A program made the position numbers and the translations under genes. Source: Macrothele yani (taxonomy: Eukaryota > Arthropoda > Arachnida > Araneae > Macrothelidae). Taken from it: a stretch of DNA of 64,000 nucleotides. Shown here piece by piece: positions 1-11,574 of the stretch. Below the pieces are notes generated by a model. It was not told the DNA's origin and did no database searches. It saw only the letters and a list, made by a program, of their open reading frames with translations. The DNA lies in contig CM076997.1 in the NCBI GenBank assembly GCA_039090855.1, forward strand, positions 159,990,709 through 160,054,708, in the 5' to 3' direction. Positions within the stretch are counted from its first letter, which is position 1; each line of letters opens with the position of its first letter.

Positions 1-231
1 CAGAACTTAACAAAAGTTTACTATTACATACAAGTCTTTTTTCTCAAAATTTCTGTGCCTTTATTTGATTAAAATGGAAGAACGATGGCCAAATTATTTA
101 TTTGGATGAATTCGGAATTTTTTAAAACATTATTAGGAGACATCTGTTGTTGTTTTTTTTAACTCAGAACAGAATTTCCATCTTCGAAAAGATCGCCTCA
201 AAAGTTTGATATCTGGTATTCTTACTATCTA
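1..231. other. AT-rich sequence, nothing recognised
   Basis: No coding sequence, RNA or repeat structure could be supported here. It is the left flank of the Tc1-like element that starts at the TA at 232. Confidence 0.5.
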
Positions 232-1447
232 TACACTGAAGAGCAATTGAATTAGAGATACCTGTTTACTAACGTGTAGCACCACCTTTCGCCCTGATGA
301 CGGCGGCGATTCGTCTCGGCATGGACTCGACAAGACACCGGAAGCGTTGGGAAGCCATACGGATCCACGACCCCTGAACAAGCTCCCACAGGTCACGAAG
401 ATTTGATGGAGGGGGTTCAGAGCCTCGAGCATCTCTCTCGATGGCATTCCAGATGTGCTCGATGGGATTGAGGTCAGATGACCTCGCTGGTCAAGGAAGT
501 GAGGTCACATCGGTGGAGTGTTCATTCAACCATTCGGATACAATTTGGGAGCGATGGCATGGTGCATTGTCTTGTTGCAGGATGAGGTCCCCAGTGGGAT
601 GTTGAAGACGCACAAACGGGAGCAAATGGTCTTTCAGGATACCCCGGTAACGTTGACCTGTGAGGGACGATGTCACACGTACCAGGGGTCCCATTTCATT
701 CCACGTAAACAGTCCCCAGACGAGAATGCCACCCCCAACAGCTTGAAGAGTACCCTGCTGGCAAGAAGGATCCATCGCTTCACGTGGTTTGCGCCGTACT
801 CGTATCGTGCCACCCGCATGTACCGACGTGAATCTCGACTCATCAGTCCAGGCAACATTTTCCCACATGTCTAGGGTCAAACGGCGATGTTCCCGCGCCC
901 ATGCCAATCTTTGCACCATATGATGTGCGATCAGCAGCGGTACTCTCGTGGGACGATGACTTCTGTACCCCATAGCGAGGAGATGGTTCTGGATGGTGTG
1001 GCTGCTTACACATTTCTGTGCACCAGCGTTAAATTGCAGAGTGATTTCTTGCACTGTGGTCCGTCTATCCGCTGTTACAATGCGAGCTAGCCGACGATGA
1101 TCCCGCTCATCCACACGCAGTTGTCCACGGCAGTTTGCCCTTGCAGGGATGGTTTTACCGGATTCGATGTACTCACGGTGCACCCGTGACACAGTGGCTC
1201 GTGAAAATCCCAGTGCCTGTATGACTTTCCAGATGGAGTGGCCCATTCGTCGTGCCCCGACAATTTTCGCACGATCAAATGCGCTTAGATCCTTCGTCTT
1301 ACCCATACTGCGTCCGACTTTTAGTGATTCCCGTCGCATCAGTCCTTATACTGTCGGATTGCTGCACGTCCTGTCGCTTCCGTTTACAAGGCCGCCCACA
1401 GCGCCACATTTGACGCCAGCTGTCTATAATTTAATTGCTCTTCAGTA
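232..1447 (-). mobile_element. Tc1/mariner-superfamily element, DD36E-like
   Basis: A 1.2-kb element has inverted ends: CACTGAAGAGCAATTGAATT at the left, and on the opposite strand at the right CTGAAGAGCAATTAAATTA, which lacks the first two bases. A TA dinucleotide lies at each edge (232-233 and 1446-1447), as expected for the TA target of this superfamily. It contains one reverse-strand transposase frame with a single internal stop. The short ends and single gene are typical. It is probably dead but rather young. Confidence 0.85.
269..1339 (-). pseudogene. Tc1-like transposase, one nonsense codon
   Basis: This would be the cut-and-paste transposase of the surrounding element. The likely start is the MGKTKDLSAFDRAKIV segment (ATG at 1306), although an ATG at 1339 is also in frame. 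An N-terminal helix-turn-helix region (FDRAKIVGARRMGHS, then FSRATVSRV) is followed by the DDE core: VAWTDESRF, LQQDNAPCH and SDLNPIEH. Counting from the second D to the E gives 36 intervening residues, the spacing described for DD36E (Incomer-like) elements rather than the classical 34. The frame is open down to a TGA at 491-493, where the family normally has the Trp of the WPARSPDLNPIE motif. The same frame then continues through RAKGGATR to a normal stop at 269-271. A single base change therefore removes the catalytic glutamate. Confidence 0.85.
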
Positions 1448-1826
1448 TAAAAGAAGAAAGATGACACTGAATTTTTGGTTGTGATGAGCAGGTCTTTTGA
1501 ATCGTTTCTGACACAATATTTCAAAGCACATTTTTAAAAAATCCCAAAATTCAGCGAAAGATGAAAAAACTTTCACCACCGAGGAAAACACTAAACATAA
1601 TTTAAAATACGCAACGTCAGTTGGCTTATTCATAGCGCATAGAACAGATTACAGAAAAAAATCTACAAAATTTCTAAATTTGATAGAACATCTACAAATA
1701 GAAACAACTACTTACTCCCTCTGAAAAATGAAAACTGCTGTACGAAAACTAAAAACTGCTCTTAGAAGTCTCTTATAGAGGAAGATATTCGAGGCGAAAG
1801 GGTTTTTCAAATCGAAAAATTAGAAG
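1448..1826. other. AT-rich spacer
   Basis: AT-rich sequence without a recognisable gene or repeat. A 63-codon reverse frame here has no family resemblance that I can see. Confidence 0.4.
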
Positions 1827-1930
1827 AAGAGGTATAAAAGGTAGACAGCGAACTCCTTCCTTGAAAAAACCGTCTGGTTGATGTGCGAAAGCTTGGAAAC
1901 TTTGGATTTTGTTTTATGCCAATGAATTTG
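1827..1930 (+). mobile_element. Penelope-like element 3'-end fragment
   Basis: The stretch GGTAGACAGCGAACTCC followed by CTGGTTGATGTGCGAAAGC closely matches, on the reverse strand, the segment at 58840-58925, which lies at the 3' end of a Penelope-like element carrying a GIY-YIG domain. It is non-coding and about 100 bases long. The assignment rests on this within-window match, not on a database search. Confidence 0.5.
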
Positions 1931-2189
1931 GATTTCTATTATAGTTTCACTCTTTAAGTAAAACTCCAATGCTCTCTTACTCTAACAGAGTTTCAGCAAA
2001 ATGATCTCAACCTTTATAGCACGAAATCCTTCATAGCTTTTTACATTTATAGTAAAGGTTTGTGAATACTTTTCTGTTACAATATTTGCTAAAATCTTTC
2101 TGAATCGTAAGTTTAAAAATCGAACCATTGGAATTCTTTTCGAAAATGAAATTTAATCAATTCTATCAGAACCGAATTTAACGTTTCCC

Positions 2190-3060
2190 GCTAAAAAAGG
2201 CCGAATCTTGCATTTAAAAAGACGCGATCTTCGTTTTAAGCCCGCCTAGCGTCCCGTTTGAAAAGTTACTTTTTTTCTATTTAAATAGGTACGTTCTTGC
2301 ATTGAAGAGTACCAGCTTACCTATTTAGAAAAGTGTGTTCTTGTGTTTTAAAAGTTTGACCGTAGATTAAAAATCTGGTTCTTCCATTCAAAAAGCTCTC
2401 CCGTTCAACGAATAAAATTTTTTTTAGTTTTTTTTCTTGCATTGAAGCTTATGTATTTGGAAAAAACATGTTCTTGGTTTAAAAATGGTTGACCCTAAAT
2501 TCATAATGCTGGTCTTTCATTTTAAAAAGCTCTCCTTTTCAACACAGAATGAATGGTTTCCATTTGAAATGGCATGTTCTTTCTTTTAGGAAATTACATC
2601 TTTCGATTTTAATTGCTCGAATTCCATTTAGAAAGCTTTCACTTTCAAAATCAAAAGCACTTTATTTAAGCGGACATAACCTTTCATCCTTTAAGCATTC
2701 TTAACGGGAAACCGTATGCTTCTAAAACTATGATTTTATCGGAACCTTTTCTCTATTCTTCTCTATTAGGACACTCTCGTCCCACTTCTAATTTTTCTAT
2801 ATTTTTCAGCCTTTTCAAGAGACTCAGCGAGTTGCAGCTAAAAGGGTTCTAAGCTTTTAAGGATTTCATCGTATCATCCTTTAAACACAAAAAGTTGTGC
2901 TCTTTCATTTAAAGAGCAGTGTTGTTCAAATTAAAAAGACATGTTCTTGATTTTAAAAGGCCAAGCTTTTCCATTTAAGAAGGCATGACCTTCGTCTTAA
3001 AAAGCCATGCCCTTTAATTTTGAAAAAGTTAAAACTGCACGTGCTTCCATTTGAATCGGT
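2190..3060. repeat. degenerate AT-rich minisatellite
   Basis: A loosely repeated motif of about 26-32 bases, roughly TTTAAAAAG..CATGTTCTTG, recurs across this stretch. A longer unit is visible too: CTTGCATTGAAG recurs 140 bases apart (2296 and 2436), and both copies are followed by AAAAGCTCTCC. Divergence is high, so the array is old. No coding content is seen. Confidence 0.45.
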
Positions 3061-4028
3061 TTGAGAAATCACATTGTGCCAAAAATTAAATGGTGCCGAA
3101 AATTATCCATTAAAACCTTCTAAATGCCAAACCCTGGAGTAAACTGCCGATTGTAACCAACCTCGAACTCACGATGACTTCAGCATTGGACTGTGATTCG
3201 AAATTCGGTTTTCCTGTGTCCAAGTCTCGCACATTCAGTTATTATGAAAGTGAAATGGTTAGCATATTTTGCAGAATTCTTCTTCCCTTGCGACCTTTTT
3301 TTTCGTTCAGGAAAATCGATTTCCACTACTGAGCTGAAAGCAAGTCAAGCATAAATGGTCTCGGAAACGGAAGTTCACTCGAAGGAAATGAAAGGGAACT
3401 TTTAATATCGAGCAGCAATTAAATGAAGTATTTATAAAAAAAATACACACACCAGAGGACACCAGGTAATAAACCTATGCGTTATTCAACGGATCGCAAA
3501 CTACATAAATTCCACAAAGTTTAGTTGTAGATAAGAAATACGAATTACTTGAAAAAACTCGTTTCTTAATGTGTACAGTTAAAAAAGTCCATTGCCTTTA
3601 AGAAAAGGTGCTCGGTTAATCTTAAACAATGTTTTTACTAATTCTGTTGTAAAAACCATTGATTTACGATGAATTTCCGGAATTCGTTTGGCCACGAACA
3701 TGTCCGTTTTTGGGGTCACGCTTTACGTTCGATGCATTTTAACAAATTTTTAAATTTTTTATGCGCCTAATATTTGAAAATTTAGGTGGTGAGACTTTAC
3801 AAAGAGTTTTGCTCTAGAGCTCATAATTCATACACTCTTCACCTATTTCAATGAAGAATCAATTTTAATAAAACAGCGAATAATGATATCTATATCAATA
3901 GGGGCTCTAGTGCTCGTTTGAGCAAAATGAACAAAAGAAACAGGAAAACAAAATTGGAATTTATTATTGTTACACTTCTGGTGGCGCTTTGCTAACAGGC
4001 AGCTTCACTTAAAGAAATAATTCAGTAA
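3061..4028. other. AT-rich spacer
   Basis: No gene, RNA or clear repeat recognised. It ends at the left inverted repeat of the next Tc1-like element. Confidence 0.4.
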
Positions 4029-5469
4029 TACACTGGCGGAAAGTGAAAAAAGAACACCAAGAAGGAGACATCTGATACCAACAAAATTTATACAGCATAA
4101 TAACGGAATACAGAGGATAACGTGATCAAAACATTATGGCAAAATACAGCTGTATTTGCTGGTAAACTGAAAAATAACATTTCCATGTAGCATGGTTGGT
4201 ACGAGGTTGAACCGCCATGAACTGCGTCACACTGTGCAATTCTGGCATGGAGTCTGTCGTACAGATGTTAGATGTAGATGTAAGTTTGGGGTATTGAGTT
4301 CCAAGCATCCTCAACCTGGACGCGTAAATCGGGGATGGTCGTGGCTGGCCGTGGAGACCAGATAAGTCGTTGTCCCATAAAATCTTACACGTGCTCAATG
4401 AGGGACAAATCCGGTGAACGTGCAGGCCATGAAAGTTGTCTCACACCCTGAAGTGCATGTTGCGTTGCACGTGCCGTGTGTGGGCGTGCGGTATCTTGCT
4501 GGAAAACATCACGATGGACCGACCTTACAAATAGCAGAACAACGGGCTGAATGATGTTGTTAATGTAGGAGGTGCTGTTTAACGTACCCGGTACAAACAC
4601 TAGTTGTGTACGAGAGTGATGGCTGATCGCTCCCCTCACCAGGCGACCAGGTGTAGGCCCTGTGTGTTTCTGGTGGATGCAAGAAGGGTGGAGACGCTCC
4701 ACTGTGTGTCCGAGAACACGCATACGGCCATCGGAGGCTCCCAAGCAGAATCTGCTTTCATCGCTGAACACGACAGATCGCCATTGCGTTCTCCAGTGCA
4801 GACGTTGGCGACACCACTGCAGCCGTTCCTGACGGTGGGCTGGAGTCAGAGGTACACATGCCAGAGGCACACGTGCACGTAGTCCTACATCCAGTAGACG
4901 GTTGTGGATTGTTCGCACAGTCACCTCAGGTGCAACGGCAGCTCGGATTTGCGTCGCAGTGAGTGTTCTGCTTGACAACGCCGCTCATCTTATGTGTCGA
5001 TCGGTCTGCTCATCAGTCCGTCTGTGACTCCCGGTTCCACGTCTTCTCATGTAGGAATGTTCCTCGGACCATCTACGCCACCATCGTACCACCACCGATA
5101 CTTCCCGTCCAATTCGCTCTGAAATACGACGATACGACCACCCGGCCTCGCGGAGTCCGACTAGACGACCTCGCTCAAAGTCCGATAACTGTTGAAATCG
5201 TACACGTCTTCCATGTCCAGGCATTGCAGCTTCTTCAGGGTCTTCGCACGTGTCCGTACGCCGACGACTGATTACATTCACTTCGCCGTACTCCTTAAAT
5301 ACCACCGACAATAATTTGCATATTATGCCGTGCTGTGGCGTAAGCGCTCATCAGTTGGTCCCAAAATTAGCATCACACCTACGTAAACTCGACCCCATTA
5401 ACATATGTAAAGTTCATGATCGTCCGCCAATTCCTTCTTGGTGTTCTTTTTTCACTTTCCGGCAGTGTA
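4029..5469 (-). mobile_element. Tc1-like element with about 36-bp TIRs
   Basis: The element is bounded by TA at 4029-4030 and 5468-5469. It has terminal inverted repeats of about 36 bases: CACTGGCGGAAAGTGAAAAA at the left, and CACTGCCGGAAAGTGAAAAA when the right end is read on the reverse strand. Both continue into AGAACACCAAGAAGGA. The single reverse-strand gene is a transposase with three in-frame stops. Confidence 0.88.
4088..5224 (-). pseudogene. Tc1-like transposase with three in-frame stops
   Basis: A cut-and-paste transposase. I chose the ATG at 5224 (MPGHGRRVRFQQLSDFERGR), which matches how this family begins; a longer in-frame start at 5311 exists. The HTH region FERGRLVGLREAGWSYRRI is followed by the DDE motifs VVFSDESRF, FQQDTARPH and WPARSPDLSLIEHV. 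Thirty-two residues separate the second D and the E. The frame is interrupted by a TGA at 4985-4987, a TAA just after IEHV near 4385, and a TAA near 4270 before HLYDRLHARI, but no frameshift is evident. Each stop replaces a residue conserved in the family (Arg, Trp, Arg), so the copy decayed by point mutation. Confidence 0.88.
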
Positions 5470-5839
5470 TGCCAGTCTTTGGCTGAGGGCTTTGAGATGA
5501 ACATTGAAATTTATTACGATTTGCGAAGATATTCTTTTATTCAACGAAATTCTATAGTGATAGAGAGCATGCACTGATTTAGCCAATAGAAATAAGTATT
5601 GCTGACACTGTGGAATTTAGAAGTGAAGGATTCTTAAGGTGTAATTTCAAAACAGGTAGGTTGATGTGAGAGTGAATCTGATAGATCAAGGGCGAAGAAG
5701 AAGCAAACAAAGACATGAACAGTAGAATATTCTCCTAAAAAGATAAACCTGGCGCATCTGTTTCATGCATTATGTACGAAGAAGACGATACGAGCTCCCT
5801 AGCTGAGGTTTAAAAAGCACCTACACACATACCGCCATC
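5470..5839. other. spacer without recognised feature
   Basis: No gene or repeat supported. Confidence 0.35.
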
Positions 5840-6240
5840 ACTCTCTCTTCCCTCGGCCTTCTTTCCCACAAAACTCCATACGTTCTTTACGTACATTACT
5901 TCTTATTTCTGCTTAGAACAACCATGGATTTTTGCTCTTCACCATGGATTTTTGCTCTTCAAGTAGATGTTACGTGTTTCTCTCTTTACTCGACTTTCTG
6001 TTTGCTCAAGACTCCATACCATTTTTATGGACTCTGGTTGTATCGCTGACTACTGCTCGGAGCAACCCTATATTATTTTATCTTTGCAGTAGGTGCCTTG
6101 TGTTTCTCTCTTCTTTCGGCCTCCTCTGCCCAAGACCCCATACGTGTTTTATGGGCACATGTTGTATCTATGACCACCGGTTGGAACAACACTGTCTCTT
6201 TTTCCGTGGTAGCCAGCAACTGTTTCTGATCCACACTTTT
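5840..6240. repeat. degenerate 127-bp tandem repeat, about three copies
   Basis: GTTTCTCTCTT recurs 127 bases apart (5975 and 6102). In each copy it is followed by a related run: CAAGACTCCATAC or CAAGACCCCATAC, then ATGGnC, TTGTATC and GGAACAAC. An older partial copy precedes it (CCTTCTTTCCCACAAAACTCC). Inside there is also an immediate double of ACCATGGATTTTTGCTCTTC near 5920-5960. The 111-codon frame at 5932 is only a reading of this repeat. Confidence 0.55.
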
Positions 6241-6428
6241 TCAGCCCTCTCCAACGATAAATGCTGATAAAAATTCCAGAAAGGTTTTCAGTCCCATCCA
6301 ACTGACAATTTGATGTCTGTTTCGTTCGAGATCTTCATAAATAAATTTGTGTACAGGGTATAGCTAAGATGTCCTTTATAATGTTATCAAGAAGGGGAAA
6401 AGGAGCCCTACCAAATGATTCATTCTGA

Positions 6429-6673
6429 GAACTCGGGTTTTTTTTTTTTTTTGATTGGAGGTTTAACGACCACCGTGAGCAACTCAATGGGCTATAAGCA
6501 GTCGCCCGTCCCTAATTTAGGGTCACTGGTTCCAGGGAAGGGAGAGAGCCAGGGCCGTAAGACAAACACAACATCCATGCCTGACCGGGATTCGAACCCG
6601 GACCCCTTACGGACGAATGATCAGAGGCCAGCGCCTTAGACCACTGAGCCACCGGGGCGGCGAACTCGGGTTT
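6429..6673 (-). mobile_element. tRNA-derived SINE (family A), with 12-bp TSD
   Basis: A reverse-strand SINE of about 220 bases. Its head is tRNA-like, with an A box TGGC(N)CAGTGG-type and a B box GGTTCGAATCC. The body ends in CGTTAAACCTCCAATC and an A tail, seen here as the T run at 6438-6452. It is flanked by perfect 12-bp direct repeats GAACTCGGGTTT at 6429-6440 and 6662-6673. It has no coding capacity and would need LINE machinery in trans. Confidence 0.9.
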
Positions 6674-6700
6674 CTCTGTCTGGAAAGAGCCCGCCATACT

Positions 6701-6913
6701 TTTTTTATTATTATTGGAGGTTTAACGACCACCGTGAGCAACTCAATGGGCTATAAGCAGTCGCTCGTCCCTAATCTAGGGTCATTGGGTAGGAAGAGAT
6801 CCAGTGCTGTAAGACAAACACAACATCCATGCCTCACCGACATTCAAACCCGGACCCCTTTCGGACGAATGATCAAAGGCCATCGCTTAAACCACTGCGC
6901 CAACGGGGCGGCC
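6701..6913 (-). mobile_element. tRNA-derived SINE (family A)
   Basis: A second reverse copy lies about 30 bases after the first. It is more diverged and lacks part of the middle (GGGTAGGAAGAGATCC). Body, B box region and tRNA-like head are all recognisable. No clear target duplication is seen. Confidence 0.85.
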
Positions 6914-7753
6914 TTACAGACTTCTAAAAACAAAAAGTAGATCTAGTATACAAAAAAAATCCTTTTGGTAACAATATTGTACGAATTTCAATTTCGTCTA
7001 GTGCTGGAGTGCTTTCTTCATATTCAAGGCAGTATTCTCAAATCCACCATTGCACACTCTCATACTGTACATTAGAAGCTGTAATGTCTTCATGTCTTTC
7101 CGCATTAGTTGGTATCGATAACCTTATCTTTTAAAAATATGATTATGGTATTCGTTTAAAGAGCTGATAACTCTCGTATTTCTTCCTGAAACTTCTTATC
7201 ACACAATACGACATTATCAGACAAAACACATATTGCGCGGTCCCTGTATGGTATGTCTTTGCCTGTTTATTTCTTCCAGCCACAAATGGCTTTTGTATTC
7301 TCTGTCATGGAAAACGTATGTTATATACGCATTGTAATCTATAATAATTTAAGTGGACAAACAGCTTTTAAACGGCTCCATATTTCTATTCAGAAAAACG
7401 TAACGCGCTGCTGTGTACTACATTATGATTGCTCAGTAGCTATGCTTCTGTGTGAAGTGCTTACGCTGAGAAATTTTCATATTGTTTTCAACTTGAAATT
7501 TTCCATTTTAAACAGAAATTGATATGGTGTTATTTCCTATAGCCTTTCCTTTTTGTAAACAATTTTCTGTTAGTAAAATTCTTATTCTTAGTGGAATGCC
7601 AAAAATGTAAAAATCAAATTGGTAGTCAGAATGCATGTCACCACCCATACAGCACAAAACGTTTCAGATATGTATCAATAATGTTACAATTTCTCATTTT
7701 CATTACACTTTCAGAGGTATCTTACAATTGCGTTTCAGCAACATTTGTTTTGG
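6914..7753. other. AT-rich spacer
   Basis: No supported feature. Short frames at 7253 and 7591 lack recognisable domains. Confidence 0.4.
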
Positions 7754-8002
7754 AACATAACTCTTTTGGGTGGCGCAGTGGTCTAAGCAATGGCCTCTGA
7801 TCATTCGTCCGAACGGGGTCCGGGTTCGAATCCCGGTGAGGCATGGATGTTGTGTTTGTCTTACGGTACTGGCTCTCTCCCTTCCCTGGAACCAGTGACC
7901 CTAAATTAGGGACGGGCGACTGCTTTATAGCCCATTGAGTTGCTCACGGTGGTCGTTAAACCTCCAACAAACAAAAACAAACAACAACAAACATAACTCT
8001 TT
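7754..8002 (+). mobile_element. tRNA-derived SINE (family A), with 13-bp TSD
   Basis: A forward copy from about 7767 to 7989. The A box is TGGCGCAGTGG and the B box GGTTCGAATCC. The body runs from GGCATGGATGTTGTG to CGTTAAACCTCCAA, with a tail of (AAC)n/(CAAA)n. Perfect 13-bp direct repeats AACATAACTCTTT lie at 7754-7766 and 7990-8002, which marks retroposition. Confidence 0.92.
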
Positions 8003-8929
8003 GTACATTACGGTTACGTTAAAAATAGCATTCACCGATACTACTGTTTTATAGTTTCCATTGTACGTAGTTGCTACCTTGATGTTACATTCCGGCGTTA
8101 TTTAAGATTTTTGGTTTGGCAACGGCGAGGATGCGCATGCGCATTTATGCCATTTCACCGATGCACTACCGTAGTCGTATTTCCACGTGCTACTGGGATA
8201 TTCTTTGGTGATACTGTCGTACTCGAGTTAGCTAGTTAGTTGATTTAATATTTCATCCTTTTTTCTTATTTGTGATTCAAGATAATCTGAAAGTAAGTAA
8301 TTATTTTGATTATTATAATTTTTAAATTCTAAAAAGCATTTCATAAAATCTAAGTAGACGGCTGTGTTGTTGTATTAGTACACTACACCAGCATGTTTTT
8401 TTTACTTGAAGCTGAGAAATTTCGTATTAGCAGGTATTTAAAGAAATGACGAATTTGATTTTCTTTCTTTTTTTCGCTGAAATATAGTCTATTTCCACAC
8501 GTATAATAAAAATTCGACACCCTCATTTGAGGCAAAAGTTTTTTTATTTCTTTTGTTATCAATATATAAACGCCGCCACTGTTCCCAGTGGACAGCGGAC
8601 TGCCTTGAACCTGTGAAAACGTTAACAACTCGTAATACGGCTGTAAGAACGGACATATTAATTATGTTAAAATATAATGAACTGGACATTATGATACTTT
8701 TTCACGAAAAAAAGTAAAACAGTACAAAGTCCAAGAAGGCGACAGAAGGTTCGAGAACAGTTTTTCTGATGTCGAGAGCCACAGACAAAGAACCTAAGTT
8801 TTCTCACGCCTTAGAATGGGAGAGGCCTTTCCAACGAACTGATAACATCTTAAACGATACCGCGTCCCTCGCTGTACATTGTCAGCGTTGCACAGACGAC
8901 TAAAAGTCTGGAAAACCAGCCATCCACCT
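8003..8929. other. AT-rich spacer
   Basis: No gene supported. A small GC-rich palindrome, ATGCGCATGCGCAT, lies near 8134. Confidence 0.35.
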
Positions 8930-9845
8930 TTGTGTAGATACAACAATGTATATTGTGTTATTGTAAGAATGTACTTCGGTGGTAGGATTACTTTCTAAAA
9001 GGGGCACTTCCTAATGGATAGACCTAACGGACCGCAGAGACATGAAAGGGGAGATTAAAACCCATCAGTTAAGTACGCCTCGCCGACACCAGAGATTAAG
9101 TCGGCGCGAGACATCAAAGGAGGTACACATAACCGGAGAAGAGCACCACATCAGCAGGTCGGCGCCGGGAGCTTCGCGCATGCGTAGCGCGAAGGAGGTG
9201 AGGAGAGCAGGTGTATTAGAAAGAACATGTTAGTCAGTCTACTTTCGTCTAGCGGAGAGAGTAGTTCTCCGGTAAGGGGACGCGAAGCGTTTTTTTTTTG
9301 TTTTTTTTGTGAGCAGACGGACGCTCCTGTTAGACGGAGGGTCCGAGGCTCTGGATGAGATTAGCGAGCGCACTATCTTTGGAGAGATAGGGTGTTCGGT
9401 TGCAGCGGTACAAGTCCCAGTCCGGGATTCCCGCTTGCGTAATAGATATTCCTCTACAGCAAGTCAATTATTAGTACTGGCTAAGATTGAATTCGCAACG
9501 ACAGGGAAGCACGAGTAGGCTTATAATAGTATTCACAGAGATACACATCTACCTAATAGTAGGTAGATTCTTTCTACAACGTCAACGCCGAAAGCTAGGA
9601 CTTAGATATTTTTCTTCGGAAGTGATTCTCCTAGATTTCACGCCTATGCACCGTCAGGTCTATGCCTTAGTGAAATCCGAGGTTAGAGGAAGGTTAATCC
9701 ACCGCTGTCAGCACCTGACCGATTATTTAATAAATGTTTATGTTGTATTGATAAATTATCTCGAGATCCTTATATCTTAGTTGTGATTATTATTCTGTTC
9801 GTTCAGCTGTTTTGATCCGCCTTCCTGGATCACAGATTTCATAAC
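8930..9845 (+). other. possible solo LTR or LTR-like sequence
   Basis: This is a GC-rich island in AT-rich surroundings. An AATAAA at about 9731 is followed by T/G-rich sequence, as around an LTR polyadenylation site. It ends TTTCATAACA, followed by AAGTGGGGAAGGC, which could be the edge before a primer binding site. No matching second LTR, polypurine tract or gag-pol is seen. The assignment is weak. Two frames inside (9309, 9487) have no recognised domains. Confidence 0.22.
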
Positions 9846-11261
9846 AAAGTGGGGAAGGCTTCGTTTGTTCACCCGAATAGAGTTTAGGGAGTGTTCCGGA
9901 GAAACAGAAACGCTTCCTTGTGTCTGTGAGGAGCACCTATAACGTGGACGCCTCAGAGTCATAAGTAGGAGGCGGGGCCACGGCACGTGACCAGTACTTT
10001 CACTCTCACAACGACTGTTGTTACTTTTGAAACAGCTGTAGAGTGTAATATTTTTAACTGTAATTTTCCAAAGTTTATTAAAACTAAAATGTTCAACGTA
10101 GTAAATACGTAACAGTAATATGATGATGTCACACATATCTCTCAAATACGTAACAGTAATGTAACGAAATTACAAATATCTTTCAAATATGTAACAGTAA
10201 CATGAAGTTGGTATGTTGAAGTTACAAAGACATTTCACTGTAACGTATCGGTTATGTTTCAAAGTTATGTAACGTTTGAGGACGTTTTGACGCAACCATA
10301 AGGTTTCTGAAACATTACTGTTACATTGCGCAACGTAGCTGAAAAGTCTTAATGTTTCAGTGCTACGTACTTGTAACATATACGAAATATTCTGTGCTGT
10401 GTGGGCATATTTGACCGTAGTAAAATATACTACAATATTCTTGTTTTATAAGTATGTTTTCTTAGAAAAAAACTGTTATTTTAAATGAAGTGACAAAAAA
10501 TGAAAAGTGTGGTTTGTTACGAAAAACGCGGACGTTTTACAAATGTTTGGATGACGAAATATACGTATTGCTTCGAGAAAAGACGTGTCTTGATTTTTAA
10601 GAGTAACCTAGATCATGGTCGGGGAAGATATGATTAGTTCTCTGTGGTTCTCATATGAGTTTAATACCAGGAGAATAAATGGTTTCTAAGATATTTCACG
10701 CATCCCTTAGTTCTTAGCGTCAAACTGAGTGATGGGTTGAGAAGGTTATTTGTCATATATCATCGGTTTGCCGAATAAATCGAATGCTCCGGAAATTTCG
10801 CATGCTCCGTAGACGTTGTCTAAGTCGTCAGATGTTTTTAAGGAGAATCTCAAGATTTGCTAATACCTTTGCATCCATCCACCATTTCGTGCGTGACGGA
10901 AAATATTTATAAAGCAAACAGATGAAACGTTGCCTTTCTCAAAATTCTTTGTTTTGTTTTTTCAAAGCCTCGAACTAAGGTAACACTGGGAAAAATACAT
11001 AATTCAAGAAACTGTGAATTGGTATTAAGGTCCTTACACCAAAAAGAAAGACGAAAACAAATATTTTTAATCTTCTGTATAGCGATGAAAAAGAAACATC
11101 AAAAATGAACAAAACTGGGTTTTTGACATGTTTCAAATTAAACAAAATTTGCATGTTAGTTGTATGAAACTGTCGGACATATACATCCCACAACCCTCTG
11201 ACGTCAGTCCGGGACACATTCACTGGAGTTTATTGCGGCCACTTCGAACAATGTAAACATG
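9846..11261. other. spacer with a recurring GTAACAGTAA motif
   Basis: The 13-base motif TACGTAACAGTAA or a close variant occurs near 10108, 10148 and 10190, and in reverse orientation (ACATTACTGTTACAT) near 10310. This suggests a small palindromic element between about 10060 and 10380. No coding sequence is supported in the rest. Confidence 0.35.
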
Positions 11262-11498
11262 AATACTTAACTACATTGCCCGGTGGCACAGTGGTCTGAG
11301 CGATGACCTGTGATCATTCGTCCGAAAGGTGTCCGGGTTCGAATTCCGGTGAGGCATGGATGTTGTGTTTGTCTTACGGCACTGGCTCTCTCCCTTTCCT
11401 AGAACCAGTGACTCTAAATTAGGGACGGGCGACTGCTGATAGCCCATTGAGTTGCTCACGGTGGTCGTTAAACCTCCAATAAAAAACAAATACTTAAC
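11262..11498 (+). mobile_element. tRNA-derived SINE (family A), with 10-bp TSD
   Basis: A forward copy from about 11276 to 11488. The tRNA-like head has A box TGGCACAGTGG and B box GGTTCGAATTC. The family body is followed by the tail CCTCCAATAAAAAAC. Direct repeats AATACTTAAC lie at 11262-11271 and 11489-11498. Confidence 0.9.
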
Positions 11499-11574
11499 AC
11501 TAAAAAAAAATGGTTGTTTATATTTACACGTGTACAATAAATACGTTTCTTACTAGTATACACATTCCGGAAGT

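Noticed and set aside
7767..7850. Functional tRNA genes at the SINE heads and in the P1/P2 palindromes
   Set aside because: A and B boxes are present, but the sequence runs on into SINE or palindrome bodies, the clover-leaf pairing is incomplete, and the copies are dispersed repeats.
8930..9845. Confident call of an LTR retrotransposon
   Set aside because: Only an AATAAA, a GC-rich island and a possible primer site edge are seen. There is no paired LTR, polypurine tract or pol. It is kept only as a low-confidence feature.
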